Assembly (NCBI GenBank): GCA_964415605.1
Contig: CAYQBA010000246.1
Span: forward strand, 1-5,481
DNA length: 5,481 nt
Source of the DNA: UCB3 sp964415605
GTDB taxonomy: Bacteria; Chloroflexota; Anaerolineae; Epilineales; Epilineaceae
Direction: 5' to 3'
The notes under the pieces are model-generated. The model worked only from the letters and a program-made list of their open reading frames with translations, was not told where the DNA came from and searched no databases. Every line of letters begins with the position of its first letter. Position 1 is the first letter of the stretch. Positions 1-5,326 of this stretch are shown one piece after another. A program made the position numbers and the translations under genes.

Positions 1-1
1 G

Positions 2-580
2 ACCGCGCCGCCCGTCGAAACGGCGCCGCCCACGGCGACCGACCCGCCGCGGCCGACGCGGCCGCCGTGGGGCCCCACCCCGACGCTCCAGGCGACGTTC
101 CCGACGTCGACGCCCGGCCCGCTGGCCTGTGCGCGGCCGTGGCAGATCTCGCTCGTGGCGCTGCCGGACCTCTCGGGCGCGGGCGGCTTCATCTGCCCGG
201 GCTGCGACGGCGTCATGAGCAGCGCCGACCGGTTCCTGTCGACGCTGTGCCCGCTCCAGCCGCTCGAGATCGTCATCACCGACGGCGACGTGGGGATCGG
301 CTCATCCGCCCAGCGGGTGCTGTGGCACGGCTTCGTCCAGCGCACCGCCAACCAGACGCACGAGATCCGGCACGTGGTCATGCTGTGCGACCCGCCGCCG
401 TACCACGTGACGCTATTGACGACCGAGCCCGAGCACTACACGCTCTGCCCGAACTCCGATCAGACGCAGTCCATCGACCAGAAGTCGTTCGACCGGTTCA
501 GCAACAGCCGGCCGGGCGAGGGCCGCCGCGACGCCGTCGGGTGGTCGTTTTGGAGCTGCGCCGCCCGCGGGCGGCCCTGA
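2..580 (+). CDS. Partial unrecognised cysteine-containing protein, probably exported (3' end)
   Basis: The frame is open from the window's left edge to TGA at 578-580, giving 192 visible codons; the true start lies outside. I do not recognise the family. Residues 1-42 of the fragment are a Pro/Thr/Ala-rich low-complexity stretch of the kind that links a signal peptide or membrane anchor to a folded extracytoplasmic domain. The rest is a compact region with seven cysteines (fragment positions 43, 65, 68, 83, 129, 149, 186), including a CPGC motif at 65-68, and several aromatic and beta-prone stretches. The cysteines could form disulfides in an exported protein; a small metal-binding site at CPGC is the alternative. 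Codons end almost always in G or C, which supports this frame over the longer overlapping frame beginning near base 67. A GTG at 155 is an internal start candidate, but coding character continues upstream of it. The gene converges on the aldolase gene with 7 bases between stops, so no functional link is implied. Confidence 0.6.
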   Translation, partial: TAPPVETAPPTATDPPRPTRPPWGPTPTLQATFPTSTPGPLACARPWQISLVALPDLSGAGGFICPGCDGVMSSADRFLSTLCPLQPLEIVITDGDVGIGSSAQRVLWHGFVQRTANQTHEIRHVVMLCDPPPYHVTLLTTEPEHYTLCPNSDQTQSIDQKSFDRFSNSRPGEGRRDAVGWSFWSCAARGRP

Positions 581-594
581 GGCCGGCTCAGGCC
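560..594. terminator. Hairpin region between convergent stops, possible bidirectional terminator
   Basis: Bases 573-581 pair with 587-594 (GGCC, a bulged C, TGAG against CTCAGGCC) around a 5-base loop. The TGA of the upstream gene (578-580) is in one arm and the TGA of the aldolase gene (590-588 on the minus strand) is in the other. A separate perfect 16-bp palindrome, GCCGCCCGCGGGCGGC, sits at 560-575 and overlaps the first arm, so the two structures would be mutually exclusive. No T tract follows on either strand, so this is not a canonical intrinsic terminator; termination would rely on the stem alone or on Rho. Confidence 0.35.
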
Positions 595-1610
595 GCGGCC
601 GACTCCATCGCCGCGGTGTACGCGCCGTCGCGCGCCGCGCCGTTGCAGCGGGCGCGGTGGCGGAACGCGGCCTGGGCCGCCGCGGCGTTGGCGGGCTGGC
701 CCTTCCAGGCCTGGAGCACGGGCTGCTGCAGGGCGCGCCCGTACGAGAAGCTCAGCGCCCACGGGTGCGACCCGAGCGCGTTCATCGCGCCCAGGTTGGC
801 GGTGGCCTGCTCGGGCGTCTGCCCGCCCGAGAGGAAGACGATGCCGGGCACCGCGCTGGGCACGGTCCGCCGCAGGCAGTCGACCGTGGCGCGGGCGACG
901 GTGGCCACGTCGGCCTGGACGGGGCAGTCCTGGCCGCTGATGACCATGTTGGGCTTGAGCAGCGTGCCGGCCAGGTGCACGCGCTGGGCGCGCAGCTCGG
1001 CGTACACGGCGCCGAGCACGGCCTCGGTGACGGCGTCGCAGGTCTCGAGGGTGTGGTCGCCGTCCATCAGAACCTCGGGCTCGACGATCGGGACGATGCC
1101 GGCTTCCTGGCACAGGGCCGCGTAGCGGGCCAGCGCGTGCGCATTGGCGGCGATGCAGCCGGCCGTGGGCCGCCCGTCCGCGATCTTGATGACGGCGCGC
1201 CACTTGGCGAACCCCGCGCCGAGGCCCCCGTACTCGGCCAGCCGCTCGCGCAGGCCGTCGAGGCCCTCGGTCACGACCTCGCCCGGGAAGCCGGACAGCG
1301 GCTTGGCGCCGGTGTCGACCTTGATGCCCGGGATGATCCCGCGGCCCGCGAGCAGGCGCGGGAACGGCGTGCCGTCCGCGGCGGACTGGCGGATCGTCTC
1401 GTCGTAAAGGATGACGCCGCTGATGTTGGCCTCGACGCCGGGCGCGGTGAACATCAGCTCGCGGTACGCCCGCCGGTTGTCGGCTGTGGACTCGACCTGG
1501 ATGCTGTCCAGCCGCTTCTTCATCGTGCCCGTGCTCTCGTCGGCGGCCAGGATGCCCTTGCCGGGCGCCACCAGCGCCCGGGCGGTGCGCTCGAGTCGGT
1601 CGCGGTCCAT
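588..1610 (-). CDS. Class I fructose-bisphosphate aldolase
   Basis: This 340-residue protein cleaves fructose 1,6-bisphosphate reversibly to dihydroxyacetone phosphate and glyceraldehyde 3-phosphate in cytoplasmic glycolysis and gluconeogenesis, through a Schiff base rather than a metal. It is of the animal/plant-like type, with motifs in family order. They are GKGILAADEST at 17-27 (D24 matches rabbit Asp33), GIKVDTG at 95-101 (K97, rabbit Lys107), AKWRAVI at 135-141 (K136, Lys146), VEPEVL at 176-181 (E177 and E179, Glu187 and Glu189), GTLLKPNMV at 215-223 (K219, the Schiff-base lysine, Lys229), FLSGGQ at 259-264 (S261, Ser271) and YGRALQ at 290-295 (R292, Arg303). No catalytic residue is missing. 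The C-terminus ends in a short Ala-rich tail rather than the terminal Tyr of vertebrate enzymes. The frame extends upstream to ATG at 1676, but ATG 1610 is preferred because a strong Shine-Dalgarno precedes it and family similarity begins there. The symbol is left blank because class I aldolases of this type carry several names. Confidence 0.95.
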   Translation of the reverse strand: MDRDRLERTARALVAPGKGILAADESTGTMKKRLDSIQVESTADNRRAYRELMFTAPGVEANISGVILYDETIRQSAADGTPFPRLLAGRGIIPGIKVDTGAKPLSGFPGEVVTEGLDGLRERLAEYGGLGAGFAKWRAVIKIADGRPTAGCIAANAHALARYAALCQEAGIVPIVEPEVLMDGDHTLETCDAVTEAVLGAVYAELRAQRVHLAGTLLKPNMVISGQDCPVQADVATVARATVDCLRRTVPSAVPGIVFLSGGQTPEQATANLGAMNALGSHPWALSFSYGRALQQPVLQAWKGQPANAAAAQAAFRHRARCNGAARDGAYTAAMESAAA

Positions 1611-1652
1611 GCTTGTCCCTCCCATCGCGTGTTTCAAAGGTCGACAAGCATG
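1608..1652 (-). repeat. 10-bp perfect inverted repeat around the aldolase start
   Basis: CATGCTTGTC at 1608-1617 is the exact reverse complement of GACAAGCATG at 1643-1652, with 25 bases between. One arm contains the aldolase start codon, the loop contains its Shine-Dalgarno, and the far arm overlaps the proposed -10 box. It could be a DNA operator. If transcription starts further upstream, it could instead be an mRNA hairpin whose stem covers the start codon. The exact match is seen; the function is inferred. Confidence 0.4.
1616..1623 (-). promoter_or_regulatory. Ribosome binding site fixing the aldolase start
   Basis: On the minus strand this reads GGGAGGGA, five bases before the ATG at 1610-1608. 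It supports the 340-residue start over the in-frame ATGs at 1676 and 1625; the latter would overlap this site. It lies in the loop side of the inverted repeat at 1608-1652. Confidence 0.7.
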
Positions 1653-1676
1653 TCGCATGACGGTGGCCCATGTCAA
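1647..1676 (-). promoter_or_regulatory. Possible aldolase promoter
   Basis: On the minus strand a perfect -35 hexamer, TTGACA (1676-1671), is followed after 18 bases by CATGCT (1652-1647), a weak -10 that matches TATAAT at three of six positions. Transcription would start near 1640, about 30 bases before the start codon. The -35 is convincing; the -10 is poor and the true promoter could lie further upstream. Confidence 0.35.
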
Positions 1677-1786
1677 GCTCGGCCGCCGGTGTCAGGCGCT
1701 GCCGCCCGTGTCGCGCACGGTCGTCCGCGCCCTGCGCGGCGCGGGCGGCCGTGCGCGCATGCGGGACCGGCGTTCGAGGCACGCAC

Positions 1787-1830
1787 GAGCCGGTCCACCC
1801 GGGCGCGCGAGCCGGTCCACCCGGGCGCGC
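1787..1830. repeat. Perfect tandem repeat, two 22-bp copies
   Basis: Bases 1787-1808 and 1809-1830 are identical. Each copy begins GAGCCGGTCC and ends GGGCGCGC. The array ends 15 bases before the -35 box of the feo promoter. A reverse-complement match to part of the unit (GGACCGG, 1764-1770 against CCGGTCC in each copy) lies just upstream. The period is about two helical turns, so two proteins could bind on the same face of the DNA; a simple duplication is the alternative. Confidence 0.75.
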
Positions 1831-1845
1831 GCCACGCGCCAGGGC

Positions 1846-1875
1846 TTGACAAGATTGGGTTGCCTTCGGTATTAT
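1846..1875 (+). promoter_or_regulatory. Sigma70-type promoter of the feo operon
   Basis: A perfect -35 TTGACA at 1846-1851 and a -10 TATTAT at 1870-1875 (five of six consensus bases) are separated by 18 bases. This AT-rich patch stands out in a very GC-rich region. Transcription would start near 1882, giving a leader of about 70 bases before ATG 1951. The start point falls inside the palindrome at 1876-1891. Confidence 0.75.
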
Positions 1876-1891
1876 TTTAGGCATACCTAAA
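1876..1891. promoter_or_regulatory. Probable DtxR/MntR-family metal-box operator
   Basis: TTTAGGCATACCTAAA is a palindrome with perfect 6-bp arms around a 4-base centre. Its TTAGG and CCTAA half-sites match those of DtxR/IdeR boxes, but here they lie closer together than in the 19-bp DtxR consensus. It abuts the -10 box and covers the expected transcription start, the position from which a repressor blocks initiation. The first gene downstream encodes a DtxR-family regulator, so metal-dependent autorepression of the whole feo operon is the likely logic. Confidence 0.75.
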
Positions 1892-1930
1892 TCGGCGGCG
1901 GCCCGGGCGATCCCCCGACCGGCGTCGATG

Positions 1931-1944
1931 CCACGAAAGCGTGG
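1931..1944 (+). other. Short leader hairpin before the regulator start
   Basis: CCACG (1931-1935) and CGTGG (1940-1944) form a perfect 5-bp stem with a 4-base AAAG loop, ending six bases before ATG 1951. The only Shine-Dalgarno-like string (GTGGGG, 1941-1946) is partly inside the 3' arm, so the hairpin could lower initiation. The stem is short and may be chance. Confidence 0.25.
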
Positions 1945-1950
1945 GGTTCC

Positions 1951-2907
1951 ATGATCCAATCCGTGCTCTCACGCCTCACCGGCCGCCCGTCGTCGGCGCG
2001 GGTGGACCGCGAGGATGCCCTCCGGCACATCCAGCTCATGCTCGCCGACGGGCAGGCTCCGACGCTGCAGAGCGTCGCCGGCGCGCTCAACGCCGCGCCG
2101 GACCGCGCCGCGGCCGTGCTGGCCGACCTCGAGCGGCGCGAGCTCATCGTCTTCCAGGCCGGCCGCATGACCCTCACGGCGGCCGGACGGTCTGACGCCA
2201 CCCACATCATCCGCGCGCACCGTCTGTGGGAGCAGCACCTGGCCCAGTCCAGCGGCGTGCCGCCCGAGCAGTGGCACGCCCACGCCGACCGCGCCGAGCA
2301 CCGGCTCACGCCCGCGGACGTCGCCGCCCTCACCGAACGCCTCGGCAACCCGACGCACGACCCGCACGGCGACCCCATCCCGGGCCCGCACGGCGCGGTC
2401 GTCGCGCACGGCGGCGTGCCCCTCGACGAGCTGCCGCTCGACCAGACGGCGCGCGTGACGCACGTCGAAGACGAGCCGGAGATGGTCTTCGCCGAGCTGG
2501 TCATGCGCGGGCTCTATCCCGGCGCGATCGTGCGCGTGGTCGAGCGCGGCCCGCACGAGCTCGGCCTGTGGGTGGATGGCGAACAGGTGGCGTTGACCCC
2601 GCTCCTGGTGCACAACGTGTCGGTGGCGCCGCTGGCGGCGCCGGCGGCGCCGGCGCACGAGCGGCTGTCGGCGCTGGCCATCGGCCGGGCGGCGCGCGTC
2701 GTGGGGCTCTCGGCCGCATGCCGCGGCGCCGAGCGGCGCCGGCTCCTGGACCTCGGCTTCGTGCCGGGGACCGAGGTCGTGGCGGAGATGGTCAGCCCGA
2801 GCGGCGACCCGACGGCCTACGCCGTGCGCGGCGCGCTCATCGCGCTGCGGCGTTCGCAGGCGCGGCATATCCTGATCGAGCCGAAAGCGGCGGAGGCGGC
2901 GGCATGA
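1951..2907 (+). CDS. DtxR/MntR-family metal-dependent regulator fused to FeoA
   Basis: This 318-residue protein is expected to repress its own feo operon when metal is bound. Residues about 19-80 are the winged helix-turn-helix. Residues about 81-150 form the metal-binding and dimerisation domain, with AHRLWEQHL at 89-97, HAHADRAEH at 109-117 and the family's DPHGDPIP at 137-144. Aligned by eye, the ligands are D22 (DtxR Met10, MntR Asp8), H90 and E94 (DtxR His79 and Glu83), H109 (His98), D113 (DtxR Cys102, MntR Glu99), E116 and H117 (Glu105 and His106). Residues about 157-226 look like an SH3-like domain. Residues about 238-310 are a clear FeoA domain (RRRLLDLGFVPGTEV at 262-276, then YAVRGALIALRR at 290-301). 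At 318 residues it is longer than DtxR or MntR because of that domain. No separate feoA gene is present, so this domain may supply FeoA function to FeoB. ATG 1951 has only a weak Shine-Dalgarno (GTGGGG, 1941-1946). The 3' end overlaps the GTPase gene by ATGA. The family call is firm; the metal identity is not. Confidence 0.9.
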   Translation: MIQSVLSRLTGRPSSARVDREDALRHIQLMLADGQAPTLQSVAGALNAAPDRAAAVLADLERRELIVFQAGRMTLTAAGRSDATHIIRAHRLWEQHLAQSSGVPPEQWHAHADRAEHRLTPADVAALTERLGNPTHDPHGDPIPGPHGAVVAHGGVPLDELPLDQTARVTHVEDEPEMVFAELVMRGLYPGAIVRVVERGPHELGLWVDGEQVALTPLLVHNVSVAPLAAPAAPAHERLSALAIGRAARVVGLSAACRGAERRRLLDLGFVPGTEVVAEMVSPSGDPTAYAVRGALIALRRSQARHILIEPKAAEAAA

Positions 2908-3794
2908 GCACGCCCATCGAGGCCGGCGCCGTCGACCCGGCGGCCGCCACGGCCGCGCCCCCCCCGGCGGAGGCGTGCGCGTCGTGCGCGGTCTACCACG
3001 CCGCCAACCTGCGCAAGCTCGGGGTCGACGTCGAGGGCGCCGACTTCGTGGTGGCGCTGGCGGGCAACCCCAACGTCGGCAAGAGCACGGTGTTCAACGC
3101 CTTGACGGGCCTCCGCCAGCACACCGGCAACTGGCCCGGCAAGACGGTGACGCGCGCCGAGGGCGGGTTCGCCTACGGCGGCCGCCGCTACAAGCTCGTC
3201 GACCTGCCGGGCACGTACTCGCTCCTGGCCACCAGCGTCGACGAGCAGGTGGCGCGCGACTTCATCCTCTTCGGGCGGCCGGACGTCACCGTCGTCGTCG
3301 TCGACGCCAGCACGCTCGAGCGCAACCTCAACCTGGTGCTCCAGGTGTTGGAGATCACCGAGCGCGTGGTGGTCTGCCTGAACCTGATGGACGAGGCCCG
3401 CCGGCGCGGCCTCGAGGTCGACGTCCGCCGCCTGGCGCGCGAGCTCGGCGTGCCGGTGGTGCCGACGGCGGCGCGCTTCGGGCGCGGCATCGACGACCTC
3501 CTGGCGGCGATCCACGACGTGGCCACCGGCGCGGCGGTGTGCCAGCCGCGCCGGATCGAAAACGAGCCGCCGGAGCTCAAGGCCGCCATCGAGGTGGTCA
3601 CCGACCAGGTGCGGGCGCTTTATCCGGACCTGCCCAACGCGCGCTGGGTCGCGCTGCGGCTCCTCGACGGCGACGAGCGGATCGCCGAGGCGCTGCGCCG
3701 CGGCGACCTGGCGGACCTGGCGCGGCCGGCTCCGGCGCCGCGGGCGCCGGCCGCCGCCCCCATCCCCCTGCACGAGGAGTCGATCCGACCATGA
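2904..3794 (+). CDS. feoB: FeoB N-terminal GTPase as a separate protein (split FeoB)
   Basis: This 296-residue soluble protein matches the cytoplasmic G domain that drives or gates ferrous iron uptake in FeoB. The GTPase motifs are G1 GNPNVGKST (54-62), the FeoB-specific G2 region GNWPGKTV (75-82, with T81 as the switch threonine), G3 DLPG (100-103), G4 NLMD (160-163) and a G5-like TAARFGRG (188-195, where many family members have SA). Residues about 222-266 resemble the start of the helical spacer (GDI) domain. The protein then ends in an Ala/Pro-rich tail instead of continuing into membrane helices. An N-terminal extension before the G domain carries CASC (25-28), a possible metal or redox site. 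The start is ATG 2904, overlapping the upstream stop as ATGA, with GGAGG at 2892-2896. A run of eight C at 2958-2965 is a slippage-prone spot. No frame links it to the permease. Confidence 0.92.
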   Translation: MSTPIEAGAVDPAAATAAPPPAEACASCAVYHAANLRKLGVDVEGADFVVALAGNPNVGKSTVFNALTGLRQHTGNWPGKTVTRAEGGFAYGGRRYKLVDLPGTYSLLATSVDEQVARDFILFGRPDVTVVVVDASTLERNLNLVLQVLEITERVVVCLNLMDEARRRGLEVDVRRLARELGVPVVPTAARFGRGIDDLLAAIHDVATGAAVCQPRRIENEPPELKAAIEVVTDQVRALYPDLPNARWVALRLLDGDERIAEALRRGDLADLARPAPAPRAPAAAPIPLHEESIRP

Positions 3795-5272
3795 GCGATC
3801 CAGCCGCCACCGCCGCCTTCCCCCAGCGCCCGGGGGGCCCGCGCCCCGACGCCGCCTCGGTCGACGTGATCCTGTCGACGGCCCACGCGCTGCGCGAGCA
3901 GATCGGGGGCGAGTTCCACGACCGGCTGGCCGAGACGATCTACGGCGAGGCGGGACGCCTGGCGGACCGGGCGGTCACCCGCCCCGGCGCCGCGCGCCGC
4001 TTCGACCTCGACCGCGCCGTGGACCGCGTGGTCACGAGCCGGATCTGGGGCTTCCCGCTCATGATCGCGATCTTTGCCCTGGTGTTTTGGGTGACGATCA
4101 TCGGCGCCAACGTGCCGTCGGCGATGATCGCGTCGCTGCTCATCGACACGCTCCACCCGCTGCTCCATCGCGGCGCGGATGCGGTGGGCATGCCGTGGTG
4201 GCTGAGCGGCTTCCTGCTCGACGGCGTGTACCTGGCCACGGCGTGGGTCATCAGCGTCATGCTGCCGCCGATGGCGATCTTCTTCCCGTTCTTCACGCTG
4301 CTCGAGGACCTGGGCTACCTGCCGCGCATGGCGTTCAACCTCGACAACCTGTTCCAGAAGTCCGGCGCGCACGGCAAGCAGGCCCTGACGATGATGATGG
4401 GCTACGGCTGCAACGCGGCCGGCGTGGTGGCCACGCGGATCATCGACAGCCCGCGCGAGCGGCTGATCGCGATCATCACCAACAACTTCTCGCTGTGCAA
4501 CGGGCGCTGGCCGACCCAGATCCTCATCGCGTCGCTGTTCGTCGGCGGGCTGGCCAGCCCGGCCCTGGCCAGCGTCGTGTCGGCCGGGGCGGTCGTGGGC
4601 GTGGCGCTCCTGGGCGTGCTGTTCACGTTCGCGGTGTCGTGGGGGCTGTCGCGGACGGTGCTGCGCGGCGAGGTGTCGACGTTCAGCCTGGAGCTACCGC
4701 CCTACCGGCCGCCGCGCATCGTCCAGACCGTCTACACGTCGCTCATCGACCGCACGATCTACGTCCTGTGGCGCGCCGTCCTGTGGGCGGCGCCGGCGGG
4801 CGCCGTGATCTGGCTGGTCAGCAACGTCCACGTCGGCGGCCTGAGCATCGCGGAGCGGGCGATCACGGCGCTCGACCCCATCGGCTGGTTCCTGGGCCTG
4901 AACGGCGTGATCCTCGTCGCCTACATCATCGCCATCCCGGCCAACGAGATCGTCATCCCGACGGTCCTGATGCTGACGGCGCTGTCGGTGCGGTCCGTCG
5001 CCGGGCTCGGCTCGGGCGCCGGGGTGATGTTCGAGGCCGACGACGCGCACGTCCTGCAGATCCTTCGCGCGGGGGGGTGGACACTGCTGACGGGCGTCAA
5101 CCTCATGCTGTTCAGCCTGCTCCACAACCCGTGCAGCACCACCATCCACACGATTTACCGCGAGACCGGCAGCGCGCGGTGGACGGCGGTGGCGACGTTC
5201 CTGCCGCTGGCGCTGGCCGTGCTGGTCTGCGCGGCGGTCGCGGTAGCCTGGCGCGGGCTGGGGTTGGGGTGA
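3791..5272 (+). CDS. feoB: FeoB membrane permease as a separate protein (split FeoB)
   Basis: This 493-residue inner-membrane protein corresponds to the transmembrane part of FeoB, the Fe(II) permease, with two Gate (nucleoside-recognition-type) halves. Residues about 22-80 are cytoplasmic and helical and look like the end of the GDI spacer domain. About ten hydrophobic segments follow, near 88-107, 137-157, 158-171, 200-216, 224-250, 258-284, 322-344, 366-388, 430-446 and 466-487. Family motifs are LEDLGYLPRMAF (171-182), GYGCNAAGVVATR (204-216, replacing the usual GFGCNVPxVMATR), SLCNGRWPT (234-242, replacing the usual SCGARLP), NEIVIP (385-390) and HNPCSTTIHTI (445-455, like the FPC region of FeoB). 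C207, C236 and C448 are candidate metal-path residues. The start ATG 3791 overlaps the GTPase stop as ATGA; AGGAG at 3775-3779 lies rather far upstream (11 bases), consistent with coupled re-initiation. Automated annotation may label it nucleoside-recognition protein. Iron is inferred; manganese is possible. Confidence 0.92.
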   Translation: MSDPAATAAFPQRPGGPRPDAASVDVILSTAHALREQIGGEFHDRLAETIYGEAGRLADRAVTRPGAARRFDLDRAVDRVVTSRIWGFPLMIAIFALVFWVTIIGANVPSAMIASLLIDTLHPLLHRGADAVGMPWWLSGFLLDGVYLATAWVISVMLPPMAIFFPFFTLLEDLGYLPRMAFNLDNLFQKSGAHGKQALTMMMGYGCNAAGVVATRIIDSPRERLIAIITNNFSLCNGRWPTQILIASLFVGGLASPALASVVSAGAVVGVALLGVLFTFAVSWGLSRTVLRGEVSTFSLELPPYRPPRIVQTVYTSLIDRTIYVLWRAVLWAAPAGAVIWLVSNVHVGGLSIAERAITALDPIGWFLGLNGVILVAYIIAIPANEIVIPTVLMLTALSVRSVAGLGSGAGVMFEADDAHVLQILRAGGWTLLTGVNLMLFSLLHNPCSTTIHTIYRETGSARWTAVATFLPLALAVLVCAAVAVAWRGLGLG

Positions 5273-5297
5273 GCGGGCGTGCGTGGCGGCGTCGCGG

Positions 5298-5322
5298 CCG
5301 GGCGGGCAGCCTGCCCGCCCGG
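5298..5322 (+). terminator. Strong GC hairpin after the feo operon
   Basis: CCGGGCGGGCA (5298-5308) pairs perfectly with TGCCCGCCCGG (5312-5322) around a 3-base loop, 26 bases after the feoB stop. The following bases (about 5323-5337) are only moderately T-rich, so this is a strong stem with a weak T tract. It probably ends the operon transcript, perhaps with help from Rho. Confidence 0.65.
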
Positions 5323-5326
5323 CGTG

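Larger units (their letters stand above)
1611..1950. other. Divergent intergenic region between aldolase and the feo operon
   Basis: These 340 bases separate two divergently transcribed genes and carry the control elements listed individually. They are the aldolase ribosome binding site and promoter (about 1616-1676), a 22-bp tandem repeat (1787-1830), the feo promoter (1846-1875), an operator-like palindrome (1876-1891) and a short leader. Frames crossing the region on both strands run into the neighbouring genes and have no recognisable protein content. The 1677-1786 stretch is GC-rich with no clear signal; it may include distal control sites. Confidence 0.7.

Noticed and set aside
67..1125. 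Plus-strand frame of 352 codons from base 67
   Set aside because: It overlaps the better-supported partial gene in a different frame, then runs antisense through the aldolase; its translation is Arg/Pro/Ala-rich.
1611..1676. N-terminal extension of the aldolase to ATG 1676
   Set aside because: The extra 22 residues have no family similarity and would use up the promoter and the Shine-Dalgarno that serves ATG 1610.
657..1880. Long plus-strand frame (407 codons) antisense to the aldolase
   Set aside because: High GC content removes stop codons by chance; the composition is low-complexity and runs across the promoter region.
1882..1950. Riboswitch in the feo leader
   Set aside because: The leader is only about 70 bases and shows just one 5-bp hairpin; no known metal riboswitch architecture is visible.
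460..1959. Long minus-strand frame (499 codons) over the aldolase gene
   Set aside because: It is a shadow in another frame: its translation is Arg/Gly/Ala/Pro-rich with no family motifs, while the overlapping frame encodes a complete aldolase.
1887..2868. Minus-strand frames opposite the regulator gene
   Set aside because: Both are antisense shadows of a gene with clear DtxR and FeoA domains; neither shows a recognisable motif.
3774..3794. FeoB split as a sequencing frameshift or pseudogene
   Set aside because: The junction has a clean ATGA overlap with a Shine-Dalgarno. Both sides end in low-complexity tails typical of true protein ends, and all GTPase and permease motifs are intact.
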